This document shows positions 56,301-63,884 of a DNA stretch of 64,000 bases, in pieces. Made by a program: the position numbers and the translations under genes. Below the pieces are notes generated by a model. The model searched no databases and was not told the origin of the DNA. It saw only the letters and a list, made by a program, of their open reading frames with translations. Source of the DNA: Lactococcus hircilactis (GTDB lineage: Bacteria > Bacillota > Bacilli > Lactobacillales > Streptococcaceae); the NCBI RefSeq assembly GCF_009601015.1, contig NZ_WITJ01000001.1, forward strand, positions 182,043 to 246,042, read 5' to 3'. Within the stretch, counting starts at the first letter, position 1, and every line of letters begins with the position of its first letter.

Positions 56301-59300
56301 AGCTTCTCAAGCGCATTTTGTTGGGGTATTAGGGGAGGAGTTTCTGAGGTAGAAACGCCCCGAACCCCTTCCTCTTTTTCCTCTGCTTTCGACCCGTCCA
56401 TAAAGTCAAAGAGAGAAATTTCACTTTTCGGCTGCTCTTGCGTATCCGTCAATAAGAAGCCTGGATTATTTTCAATGGAAAGTTGTTTAGAAGTAACCAG
56501 CTGGTCATAGAGGTCTTGCCAAGAATGAATCCCTGTTCTGTCCGCTACAAATTCACTGAGCGACCCACCACGGGCATTTTGAATAAATGTCCGTAAGTTT
56601 TCTAAGTCCAGGGCTTCAAAAAGCGCGTCACTAGAGTGGCTATAGCGTTCAAGCACTGTCTCACGTTCTGTGTCATTGAGTTCTAACGCTCCTTTGAGAA
56701 AAGTTTGTCCTAATCGTTCATGATCCGTATTAAAAAAGCGGACTTCTAAAGCCGCATAACTGCTATTGAGCTGAACCCACAAGTCGGGTAGTGGCGTTGT
56801 AATATAGTACTCTGCTTGTCCTTTCCTAGTATTTTCTTCTGGCAAGTCTTTGGGATTGACGGTCTGAATTTGGTCAAGCAATGCTTCAAATTGTTCCTTA
56901 AAATGAGCAACCCCCGTGATTTGATCCGCCAAATCTGAGACCTCATAATGCTCAGAATTAGCTTCAATTACCACCTCATTCAAAAGCCCCTCAAAACTGG
57001 TCTTAACAAGGGTTAGATTTTCACCTTCTTCCAAAATCACAAACTCTTCTTCTGGAAGGAGGAATGTTTTGACCTGTGCTAAAATTTCTCTCAAGCGAAA
57101 TACTGTTTTTTCTTCTACTCCCGAATTTTTAATTGGCTCAGCCTTATCAAGCGCATGCCTCAAAGCAAACCACTCTTGATAAGCCAATTTTTCAGAAGAA
57201 GTCAAAAAAACTTCCTCTTTAATCAGCGTTGCCAGCGTTGCATTAAATTGAGCCCAAGTGAGTCGAAAACGGTCCGAATGTTCCCGAGGATTAAATTGTT
57301 CAAATTCCACTCCTTTTCCGTCATAATTGACAAAATACGGACTGTCTCCAAACCCACTATGGCCACTTAACCCATACTCATTTTTTAGAAATTTTACGCG
57401 GTCAGTCGCACGAGAGGCTTCTTCAAAAAATTCATAAATCCGAAATTTACGATGACTGTTTTGTTGGGTTATTTCTTGGCGTAGAATCTCTTCATGGAGG
57501 ACTTCTAACGCTTTTTCAGACGGCTTTTCACTTTCGACACTTTCTGCATCGACGCTTTTGACTTTATCAGGCAAAAACTGAAATAAGAAATTACGCTCTG
57601 CGGCAAATTTTCTCTGCTCCGCAAGGTCTTCTTTTGCAAAACGCGTGCCCTCTAGCATTTGGTTCACTTGGAGTGTGGAAATTAACAGTTCGCGGTAACC
57701 TGTCCATGCTAAGGCAGGGCGAATATTTTTTCTAACTTCCTGCCAGAGGTCATAATAAGCATTGGGCGTCTTATCCTTTTCTGCCTGCCACACGGCTTTG
57801 AGCTTTTCATCACTCAAGCTCCGAAGCTCTGAAACATGGTCCAAAAAGAGTTTTTCAATCGGGCTCTTTTCGTGGTATTGTTCTTCCGGGGCAAGGGTTG
57901 CGTCGTTAGACACATAGAATAAATAGGCCACATCATCAGTTTTAAGCTGCTCAAAGAGGGCTTGAATAGAATCAAGGGAGCCCTGGACTTCCTTTTTCCA
58001 ATGCTCAAAATTTTCCCGAAGTGTTGAGGAATCAAAGTATGGATAGACCGCAGTGACAAGTGCCTCAATGGTTTCTTTTTGCGTGCGGGAAAGCTCACTG
58101 GAAGCAGGAAAGCCTTCAACCTCTCGCCCGCCCTCTGGATGGTCTTGATAAATGAGGCTACTTAGCACTTCCTCATAATATTGAGCCTTTCCTTTAGAGA
58201 TTTGAAGGCTATCAAAACCTTGATAATTTGTCCATTCTGCTTCGGGATGTTCCCTTTTCCAAACCTCAAAGTTCGCCACAGCTTTACGGTAATCCGACCA
58301 GTCTTGAATAAAAGCATCGCGGAGTTCTTGGAGCGCTGTTTCATCAGAATGCTCGACTTTTCTGGCCGCTTCATCTAAATGAAGTGACGTGAGTCCCTGT
58401 TCAAAAACGCCAAAGACACGGGAGCGAATCGGGGTACTCATCGAATCCGTTTGAAAATCCTCTTGTACTGTAGAAACACCAAAAATAACCCGACGATCAT
58501 CATTGGTTCCTATCTCTCGTCCTAGATAGGCGTAGTAAAACTGGACAGCTCCTTGGGTGGTTTCAATAGCATAAGTATCATAAGCCCCCGATACATTGTG
58601 TCCTTGTGCTTTGAGGTCTTGTTGGTGCATATAAGAATCGTAGAGCCTTTTATAAGCCGCTATCATCTCTTGATGATACATTTCTGAGCTAGAGATCAGT
58701 GGTTTTTTGGTTGTCGTAGGTTCGCTCTGAACTTCAAAAGACGGAGTTGGGTCCTTTTCTTTTTCTTGAAAAGTTTCCTCTGGCTTGCTTTCAAGTAAAG
58801 CTTCTTGAACCACTTTGGTTGAATCCGTAAAAGGCGCAGTGTTAGGAGTAACCGTGGATTCCGTGTTGGTTTGAGAGCTCTCTTGCTCTGGAAATGTTTC
58901 TTTGGGACTTCCCTTTATTTCTGAAAATTCCCGATAGATGTCCTGCAAAAAGAGGTCCGCAAGCCATAACTTGGCGGCATCTTTTTCAAGCAAAGTCCCA
59001 TAGAGTGCTTGATTTTCTGAGTAATGCGCAACCAGAATTTCATTGGCAGCCGCCACAAAAGTAAAACGAAAATCTTCAAAGGTGTTGACTCGCGCGGAAG
59101 CAGATAATTTGGCATCATGAAGTAAGTCCTGTTTAACTTGATCAAGCACTTCAAAATAAACCCGATTAGGGAGATCAAGTCCTGATTCTTGATAGATTTT
59201 CAAACTTTCCTGCTCGACTCGCTCAATCTGTTCCTCAGAAAACTGACTTGAAATATCAAGTGTTGCAACCTTCTGGGCTCTAGCTGCTAAAGCTTTTTTA

Positions 59301-59851
59301 CGTTTAAGAAGTTGTTGCTCAAAGCCTCGTGTAAAGCTATTGGCGAGATTGAGTACATGAAAAATTCTTTCCCTATTTGGAATATTAATAAATTCTCGCA
59401 TGAGGTCGTCTTCTAATTCAACCTTTAGCTCTGAATGAACTTCGTAAAGTCCGTAATGCGCATAAAGATTATAAAGCGCAACCTTTGTGGCAATTTCCTT
59501 TTCAGGTCCTGTAAATTGTTGGAGGCTTGAAAAGTAGGGACTCAAAAATGTTGTCATGGCTTTTTGGCCCGTCACAATCATATCATCAGGAGAAGCTTGA
59601 AAATTAGAACTTGACAAATGAGCCACCGCAGTCATTTGATCTAACAGCTCTTTGTCGCTAACGTTAACAGAATCCTGATTTTCCATTTGAAAGGCTCCTT
59701 GTGGATAGCTCTCAATAATGGTACGGATGCTCGGTTCTTCAAAAAGGTGACTATTGAACGCGACAAAGTCTAAAACTTCAATAGGTGGTGCAATCATAAA
59801 ATGCTTTATGAATTGAGTGGGTGAATATTTTTTTCTTGTATCTTTTTCCAT
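50348..59851 (-). CDS. Giant DNA methylase-SNF2 helicase of conjugative element
   Basis: 3167 residues. About 1-1350: helical, acidic, of unknown role. Around 1390-1700 an adenine-specific methylase: EPSMGTGNF (SAM motif I, near 1425) and TNVPF (motif IV, near 1493). Around 2190-2790 a SNF2-type helicase: HEVGSGKT (near 2221), DEAQ (near 2381), STGTPISN (near 2432), and NGRIIRQGNEND (near 2727). A C-terminal coiled coil follows. Such fusions are common in Tn5252-like elements and probably protect and remodel the element. The ATG at 59851 follows AGGAGG by 9 bases. Its last 120 residues are shared with the protein at 61749. Confidence 0.88.
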   Translation of the reverse strand: MEKDTRKKYSPTQFIKHFMIAPPIEVLDFVAFNSHLFEEPSIRTIIESYPQGAFQMENQDSVNVSDKELLDQMTAVAHLSSSNFQASPDDMIVTGQKAMTTFLSPYFSSLQQFTGPEKEIATKVALYNLYAHYGLYEVHSELKVELEDDLMREFINIPNRERIFHVLNLANSFTRGFEQQLLKRKKALAARAQKVATLDISSQFSEEQIERVEQESLKIYQESGLDLPNRVYFEVLDQVKQDLLHDAKLSASARVNTFEDFRFTFVAAANEILVAHYSENQALYGTLLEKDAAKLWLADLFLQDIYREFSEIKGSPKETFPEQESSQTNTESTVTPNTAPFTDSTKVVQEALLESKPEETFQEKEKDPTPSFEVQSEPTTTKKPLISSSEMYHQEMIAAYKRLYDSYMHQQDLKAQGHNVSGAYDTYAIETTQGAVQFYYAYLGREIGTNDDRRVIFGVSTVQEDFQTDSMSTPIRSRVFGVFEQGLTSLHLDEAARKVEHSDETALQELRDAFIQDWSDYRKAVANFEVWKREHPEAEWTNYQGFDSLQISKGKAQYYEEVLSSLIYQDHPEGGREVEGFPASSELSRTQKETIEALVTAVYPYFDSSTLRENFEHWKKEVQGSLDSIQALFEQLKTDDVAYLFYVSNDATLAPEEQYHEKSPIEKLFLDHVSELRSLSDEKLKAVWQAEKDKTPNAYYDLWQEVRKNIRPALAWTGYRELLISTLQVNQMLEGTRFAKEDLAEQRKFAAERNFLFQFLPDKVKSVDAESVESEKPSEKALEVLHEEILRQEITQQNSHRKFRIYEFFEEASRATDRVKFLKNEYGLSGHSGFGDSPYFVNYDGKGVEFEQFNPREHSDRFRLTWAQFNATLATLIKEEVFLTSSEKLAYQEWFALRHALDKAEPIKNSGVEEKTVFRLREILAQVKTFLLPEEEFVILEEGENLTLVKTSFEGLLNEVVIEANSEHYEVSDLADQITGVAHFKEQFEALLDQIQTVNPKDLPEENTRKGQAEYYITTPLPDLWVQLNSSYAALEVRFFNTDHERLGQTFLKGALELNDTERETVLERYSHSSDALFEALDLENLRTFIQNARGGSLSEFVADRTGIHSWQDLYDQLVTSKQLSIENNPGFLLTDTQEQPKSEISLFDFMDGSKAEEKEEGVRGVSTSETPPLIPQQNALEKLKTAYLGELADLKDLRERQVGGALYLTHKERVNYYEYVANELAQQDNQVQRKDDVFEWLNEDYKQAIPEMVEAAYHEFGAPALTFGGWQEAFEQANQHEEALAETPALEESTEIQPTKASPLLDYQFPETGLFYSKSVREKIEANLAAIRLVKALESEHRMATVEEQAILAKYVGWGNGEIVNTLFDEENPRYEDYREALKQLLSEDEYKAARASSLTAFYTSPEIIQAIYQGLSDLGFEHGRILEPSMGTGNFFHGMPESMKSASDLFGVEIDPLTASIAKQLQQTVNVQAKGFEDTHFAENAMDLVLTNVPFSDRIHLTHPSYDRPYVIHDYFIKHALDLVHEGGLVAVITSTGTMDKRDSRFRTELSQKARLLKAIRLPDRAFAQIAGTETPSDILIFQKDSSLVNSEVIPEWLETTSKTDDKGNQIFYNRYFEAHPEQVLGDLTIKTFNGGRLAVKANYPDEAFPEKLKAAFAFEEEARYVKSDTPAPLYEIEEASDLDLPEEVVSEIEPYTLMVYHRKPYYHNGEAITLFQKSSSVTLNIHETRKNQLTRYAKNKAQIYDETPNFRFKQLKVDMIEGGIYSDDGAFEALGLSDAERATLVQEGTVNQGETQYELGQTNEKWFLTQKVKESTTYTYHVNYSAKEVQAMSAMIELRKTLQALLAIQHEEDYDVAAYEELRQSLNTQYDSFVKKYGHVSSRANSLLMRQDDYYQLLASIEVDVEDEKTKCLMKVKGTVFFEPTIQSQPKKIEVKTAEDALLASLNHKGRLDFDYMAAVYSQSKADIIKELGDKLFYVGEGRYATREDYLSGDVKTKLAEAKTKQGFGVEDHDWSANIVALEAVIPKDITISELNYKFGTRFIPVALYAAFLEAALGQKPDGVTIEYDKLTDSYAVHVANQGTDANEHQYGVGRYDGEQLAQSLLNQRPLEIKKLDPNTPPQAKPKYIVDEVATAELQAKGEQFEAAFKEWVLKNPDMQEEIVSIYNEKMNRVVPKKYDGSHLTIQGLAKQFTLRPHQKNAMMRIIQEQRAGLFHEVGSGKTLTMLAANLKLKELGVIQKPLFVIPKPLIDQFGREIYRYFPESKVLIAHSEDFSKDNRKRFISRIATGNYDFIVVADSQFGKIGMSKAYQERYIEDEIDKAERQMHLAKLSGQRHTVKKVEQYRKSCQERLEKLQKRDIDTFIDFEELGIDMLNVDEAQGYKNLAPETQLGQVKGISDARSQKAMDMDQKTQYLHAKYDNKRVLFSTGTPISNSVVELYTMMKYLAPDVLQQYDVWSFDSWVSTFGIIEDVFELNVAGNYKTKRRFTKFGNMPELRNMFLEVADIQTSEDLDLPVPKAKTVVHESHTTPEQVKYIEGLVARAEAIEARLVKPYEDNMLKILGENKKLTMDMRMLDSHLYTEEDSEKITQVVDSVFEIWAATKEERSTQMIFSDTGVPLKYRNSASYNLDRSVNSFSAYDEIKRLLVLRGVPEEEIRFIHEATDATKEQMMRDMRTGKIRILMASTSKGGTGLNVQDKLLAVHHLDVPWKPSDSTQRNGRIIRQGNENDEVQIHIYITKGSMDSFMWQTQENKKRVVDQLMRGKSNVREIDEMDNEFGPSVYKAIATDDPVKAEYMQLEMQVENLEQARNRYYESKVSESKRVEREQAKLPVLEERVVLVKQDVEALAQSKDTPFEMTLFYEGKEKRFGSDDKKAAAELFHQLITQHVTETPQQIKLAVFRGFEIYHISHGLTPEGQLFESENEQFLFRGQTDYHVQLSLTSMLGTLVKINNKLDKLFWDLDKTTQEIERIKAAIERLEAERSLPFPREEEFKMKTERLKELKGQLDHKENETVEPEHFLALNGIDKMVTGEIQGIHLEELDYFESSFLEKFDLTALSDEEMSALTFNLVRQYQDGLKSLDEVLSPADRDDLALDFHEEEEAYAQLCEAWTARGIAFPNHLQSSKPEKLSLIQTQLYAHLQDQTDLPREPTQELPSEKQLSLG
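59678..59700. repeat. Second copy of a 23-bp sequence from the ABC operon
   Basis: Identical over 23 bases to 2294-2316, where it forms the ribosome site and start of the second ABC gene; here it lies inside the giant gene and encodes GAFQMEN. It includes AAGGAG eight bases before an ATG. Confidence 0.7.
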
Positions 59852-59887
59852 GCGGTAATTCCTCCTACTATTTTTCGGGGAACGAAA

Positions 59888-59917
59888 AAAGCACACCACA
59901 AATTTGTGATGTGCTTT
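59888..59917 (-). terminator. Intrinsic terminator in the leader of the giant gene
   Basis: A 15-bp stem (AAAGCACATCACAAA with TTTGTGGTGTGCTTT on the minus strand, one U-G pair) followed by T6, 37 bases before the start codon. Its position between any upstream promoter and the gene suggests attenuation or read-through control. Confidence 0.65.
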
Positions 59918-59982
59918 CTAAAATGAGCAAGTTTTCCCCATTTTATCCTGCTTACATTCTTAAATAATGGCTATAAAAGCCT

Positions 59983-60018
59983 AAAAAATGGTTAGCACTT
60001 GGCCGCTAACCATTTTTT
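59983..60018. terminator. Bidirectional terminator after the AbiE pair
   Basis: AAAAAATGGTTAGC and GCTAACCATTTTTT pair perfectly over 14 bases with an 8-base loop, right after the toxin gene. Confidence 0.85.
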
Positions 60019-60025
60019 CGTTTTA

Positions 60026-61027
60026 TCAAACACCAAGCTGATGAATTTCTTTTTCCAACTGCGCCAGTCCTTGCATAATCTCATCAAAACTTGGTGCTTT
60101 CTCAAACATCATCGCCTGCATATCGTCGTAATCAGCCCTCAAATGTTCTAGCTGTTCTTCTTTAGGCAAGAGTTTGAGCGTTGCGGGGACGGCCTCTTCA
60201 TATTTGGCGGAGTTATCCAAGTAGAATTTCTCCTTGAAGGCCACCACACGATTAAGCAATTCCACGTCCGCAAAGGCTTCTTCTTTGATCTCCGATTGTG
60301 CCAGTAAATACAAGTCATAATAGTGACGCGAATAGCGCTTCGGTATGAAATTACTACGACGGTTGGCTTCCTTGTGTAAAATCGTTGCCTTTTCCCAGAA
60401 TGTTCGCTTAGCCTCAACTGTCGGAATAACAGTGCTAGGTTCTGAGAAAACATTCGGGAGTTTCTCTGCGAGATAACTGCTAATCATGCAGTCTTTAACA
60501 GGTGTCCATGCTGCAAGTGGTCCAATCTCTAAGCAGATTTCTGGGAGTATCCCAGCACTGGTGAAGTGTTTCGGATATTCAATAATGACCGTCTGCTTAT
60601 CTTCTTCACGCACAAAAGCATGAAAGCCTTGAAGTTGTTCTTTCTCCAAACAATCAAACAGCTCAGGAACAAGGTTTTTCTCAATCCACTGCCCTGCCCC
60701 CTCATTGATTCGTGCGTTAAACATTTCTTGTTGGCGGTGTGAACGCTTTTGCTAAGCCTCCTCATCACTCAAACCTAAGAGCGACCAATCCATCACTAAA
60801 TCAATATCTTCTGAAAAGCGTTTGATGATATTATAGCCTTTAGAGAGCGACGTTCCGCCCTTAAAAGCAAAAGATTTTCCAAATTTTGAATGATGAAAGA
60901 GCAGTTCCAAAATCAAGACCACATAGAAATCTTTTTCGATAATTCCCTCATTCATTCCCATCATTGGTGCGACAATCTGGAAACCTTCTTGGCGTTCTTT
61001 ATCACTTCGTCTTGCAAAATCTAGCAT
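60026..61027 (-). pseudogene. abiEii: AbiEii-like nucleotidyltransferase toxin, interrupted by amber stop
   Basis: Read through one stop, 333 residues: the nucleotidyltransferase signature FAFKGGTSLSKGY ... RFSEDIDLVMDW is in the first 91 residues, and the helical C-terminal part resumes in the same frame. The stop is a TAG at 60752-60754 in GCT-TAG-CAA, most simply a CAG to TAG change (EEA-Q-QKRSHRQQ). An ATG at 60724 could start the second part but would lack the catalytic domain. AbiEii toxins act on nucleotides or tRNA to cause growth arrest during phage attack. Start overlaps the antitoxin stop (TAATG). Confidence 0.85.
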
Positions 61028-61635
61028 TACGCGACCTCTTTCATTTGTTTAATTTTTTCTTTGATCCAAACACGAGAATTTTTAGCATCTTTCTCCAAGC
61101 GCTTGAGTTGAGTATCTGTCAGTTTAGAGACAACTTGCCTTAAAACTGTTTCTGTCACATTTTCTTCGCCCAGCTGTTTGAGGGCTTCTATGACGAGTGA
61201 TGATGTCTCAGCCATCAGACTTTCACGCTGCGTGACATGGCGGAAGGAGATAATCCGTCCATCTTCCAACTGAACCTTTTTAGTGGGCCCGTCTGAAATG
61301 TAATCATAGCGATTGGGCACTTGCGTATCTAAGCCCAAAAGATTAAGAGCTAAATCTTTAGCAGGCGCAATTTTCCAATTATTCTTCCTAGCGATAGCTC
61401 TTGCAATTTCATCTGGCGTTGCTGGAATATTTTGTCTAAAAAGTTCGCTGTATTTTGGTTTTTGATAGATGCCAAGATGAACTCTTTCCAATAGTCCCTC
61501 TTTAGAGAGTTCAGACAATGCTATCCTAACGGAGTTATAAGCTCCGAGTTTTTCAAAATCTGAAATTACAAATATTTTTCCTCGTGGAGAAGCTTTAATT
61601 TTTGCTTCGATTTTTTCTTTTACCGACTTCATCAT
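61027..61635 (-). CDS. abiEi: AbiEi-like antitoxin
   Basis: 202 residues of the AbiEi/DUF6088 type: an N-terminal winged helix (FVISDFEKLGAYNSVRIALSELSKEGLLERVHLGIYQKPKYS) that binds the promoter and a C-terminal antitoxin domain. It is intact while its toxin is interrupted. GAGG precedes tandem ATG codons; the first is spaced better. In this type IV system the antitoxin represses its own promoter and counteracts the toxin without a direct complex. Confidence 0.88.
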   Translation of the reverse strand: MMKSVKEKIEAKIKASPRGKIFVISDFEKLGAYNSVRIALSELSKEGLLERVHLGIYQKPKYSELFRQNIPATPDEIARAIARKNNWKIAPAKDLALNLLGLDTQVPNRYDYISDGPTKKVQLEDGRIISFRHVTQRESLMAETSSLVIEALKQLGEENVTETVLRQVVSKLTDTQLKRLEKDAKNSRVWIKEKIKQMKEVA

Positions 61636-61672
61636 CTTTTGCCTCTATAATCGTTATATATCACTTATCACT

Positions 61673-61701
61673 ATTATATCAGTATTATCAGCTAATTTCA
61701 A
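61673..61701 (-). promoter_or_regulatory. Promoter of the AbiE operon
   Basis: TTGAAA (61696-61701), 17-base spacer, TATAAT (61673-61678) on the minus strand. The spacer and the start region carry repeated GAT(A)A-like short sequences (TGATAATACTGATATAATAG), where AbiEi could bind. Confidence 0.65.
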
Positions 61702-61748
61702 TTAACAAAAAGCACCTATTTTTTGTTAATCTTTTCTCTGCAAATCTA

Positions 61749-63884
61749 TCACTTTAAATGAATAGATGACTGATTCCTTTTTTGGGGAAAAGGAAGTTCT
61801 TCTTTGAAATTGATTGTCTCTTTTACCAAATAATCAGACAACAGCTCCTCAAAATAGTGAGCTAAAGGTTCACTGTGCTCTGTCTCATTGGCATCAAAGT
61901 CCGCAACACGTAGTGGGACATTAATGCCACGGTTCTCCCATTCCAAAGATAATTTGTCATAATTCTTTTGCTCTTCTTCGTAATCGCTCATGTAGTCTTT
62001 CAAGTCAGAATCATCACTTTCCATTTCGTTGATATACGGCGTCGTATTATAAACCTGATGAATCAAATTAAGCGTCAAAGCAACCAATTCTTTTTCTGTC
62101 AAACGAGTCATTTCAAAGTTGTCAAAAGCTTGTTCTTCATAATATTCAAGCTTTTCTATGTCTATACCCTGAATCGTTCCTGTCACATGGACTGCTTGAT
62201 TCTCTGTCTTTTTATAATAACCGATGGAACCCTGTTTGGGTGCTTCACTTTGAAGAATTGACCCACCTAGCTTTACCCCTTTTTCTGATTCTAGCACTTC
62301 TACCACCTTTCCAACGGTCAAATCAACAGCTTTTAAAATCTCAATGACTGCCTCGAAGGGCATCTCATGCTTTTCCAAGCTCGCAATTTCCTCTGGGTCA
62401 TAAAATATTTCTGCAGTGCTTCCCTCATAATCAACCCAATAGTCGGTCGTGTCTTCAAGATAGGAGCGTTCACTTGAAAAATCATCCATCCCTTCATACT
62501 TCCCTTTACTAAATACGATGGGAATATCAACAGACTCATGATAGTGTTCCGTAAATTCAAGGTGATCCATCATCCAATCTTGAATGGCATCATATTTTTC
62601 TTGATTAAAGTCCGAAACCCGTTCGAGCTTCTTATCCCACTTTGTTTTTAGTTCAGGCGTAGCATCTAACTGACGGTAAAGAAAATCCACGACGCCTTGG
62701 ACTTCGTCACCAACATAAAAAGCAGCCTGATGCCGACGATTGCTGAAAAGAATAAAGTCTGTATCGGAATAACTGTTAATGGGCTCAAAGTCAAGCTGTG
62801 GTAAATTCACTTCTATTCTGGGGTCTTGGGGGAAAGTTTTACGATAGTCCTGAACCAACATTAACTGAAATTCCTTATCCAATAAACTGCCTTGAGTGGA
62901 TAAAACGCCGTTCTTTTCTAACATCGAATTTGGTAAATGACTAATTTCTTCAATCAAAGCTAAATTTTTGATTCTTAACGCCGCCAGCTCCTCTTGTTGC
63001 TTTGCTTGATAACGGGGGTAATCGTCCAGATAGAGTTGAAATTGTTCTCGCTCTTCTGGACTTGCTTGTTCAAAAGTTTCAATTTCCTCAACATCCATAT
63101 CCACGAATGTAACTTCTTCGTTTCCATCAGAATCATAGGTCCCGGTCTCAAAGTAACCTTGTTTGTCTCGCTCAATGACACTAAAGCTAATCATTTCACC
63201 ATCTGTATAGACAGAATTGTAAAAAGTTGCTTCCATGCCCTCTTCAACAGGACTTTTTAAAAGAGGGACTTCTCCCCCAATTTCCGCATTTCCTTTAACG
63301 CCTGCCATCATCTCTATCGCCCAAGTTCTCAAATCAATCCGTTGTGTCAACACGGTCTGATGATCTATGAGAAATTTTTGGAGCTGTTTGACTTCCATAA
63401 TGCCCAGACTTTCTAAAGCCTCTTGCAATCCCTGCTCTTGTAAAAGATTATCGTAAATGGTGTGAACCATCTCAAGGTTAGAATAATCCATCTGCCCCTC
63501 ACTCGCGCCACTCGGAGCAACAAAGCTCATATTTCCACCCTTCTGTGCGAGAGAGTAGATTGTTGAAAAATCCAATTGGAGAGGATACTCCTCTAAATAT
63601 TTCGGTATCTCATTTTTAATATCCTGCCGAGTTAGCTGTGCCTCTCTTAGTCCATTAAAATAGCTGAGTTCATCGTCAAAGACATCGTACAGGTCATCAA
63701 ACCAACCATTTTGTATAATCAAATGGAGTTCTTGAGCTGTCCGTGGTGTGACAGGCGTTCCTAGACTTTCAACTTCTTGACGTGCCTCGACAGACAGCTC
63801 CCCGTTATGTCGCAAATATTCTAAGGCACGAACTAGAAATTCCCTCGCCAAGACAGACGAAGTGGAATCATACTGGATATATAC
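61749..63884 (-). CDS. Large element protein, 5' end removed by IS3-family insertion
   Basis: About 710 remaining residues, acidic and helical, starting near SSVLAREFLVRALEYLRHNG. The apparent start codon belongs to the IS sequence and is not genuine. The middle (about 240-640) is not recognised. The last 140 residues (GTIQGIDIEKLEYYEEQAFDNFEMTRLTEKELVALTLNLIHQ ... EEQKNYDKLSLEWENRGINVP) are related to the C-terminus of the giant methylase-helicase. Probably an element accessory protein that works with it. Lacks promoter and start unless the IS supplies them. Confidence 0.75.
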   Translation of the reverse strand, partial: VYIQYDSTSSVLAREFLVRALEYLRHNGELSVEARQEVESLGTPVTPRTAQELHLIIQNGWFDDLYDVFDDELSYFNGLREAQLTRQDIKNEIPKYLEEYPLQLDFSTIYSLAQKGGNMSFVAPSGASEGQMDYSNLEMVHTIYDNLLQEQGLQEALESLGIMEVKQLQKFLIDHQTVLTQRIDLRTWAIEMMAGVKGNAEIGGEVPLLKSPVEEGMEATFYNSVYTDGEMISFSVIERDKQGYFETGTYDSDGNEEVTFVDMDVEEIETFEQASPEEREQFQLYLDDYPRYQAKQQEELAALRIKNLALIEEISHLPNSMLEKNGVLSTQGSLLDKEFQLMLVQDYRKTFPQDPRIEVNLPQLDFEPINSYSDTDFILFSNRRHQAAFYVGDEVQGVVDFLYRQLDATPELKTKWDKKLERVSDFNQEKYDAIQDWMMDHLEFTEHYHESVDIPIVFSKGKYEGMDDFSSERSYLEDTTDYWVDYEGSTAEIFYDPEEIASLEKHEMPFEAVIEILKAVDLTVGKVVEVLESEKGVKLGGSILQSEAPKQGSIGYYKKTENQAVHVTGTIQGIDIEKLEYYEEQAFDNFEMTRLTEKELVALTLNLIHQVYNTTPYINEMESDDSDLKDYMSDYEEEQKNYDKLSLEWENRGINVPLRVADFDANETEHSEPLAHYFEELLSDYLVKETINFKEELPFPQKRNQSSIHLK

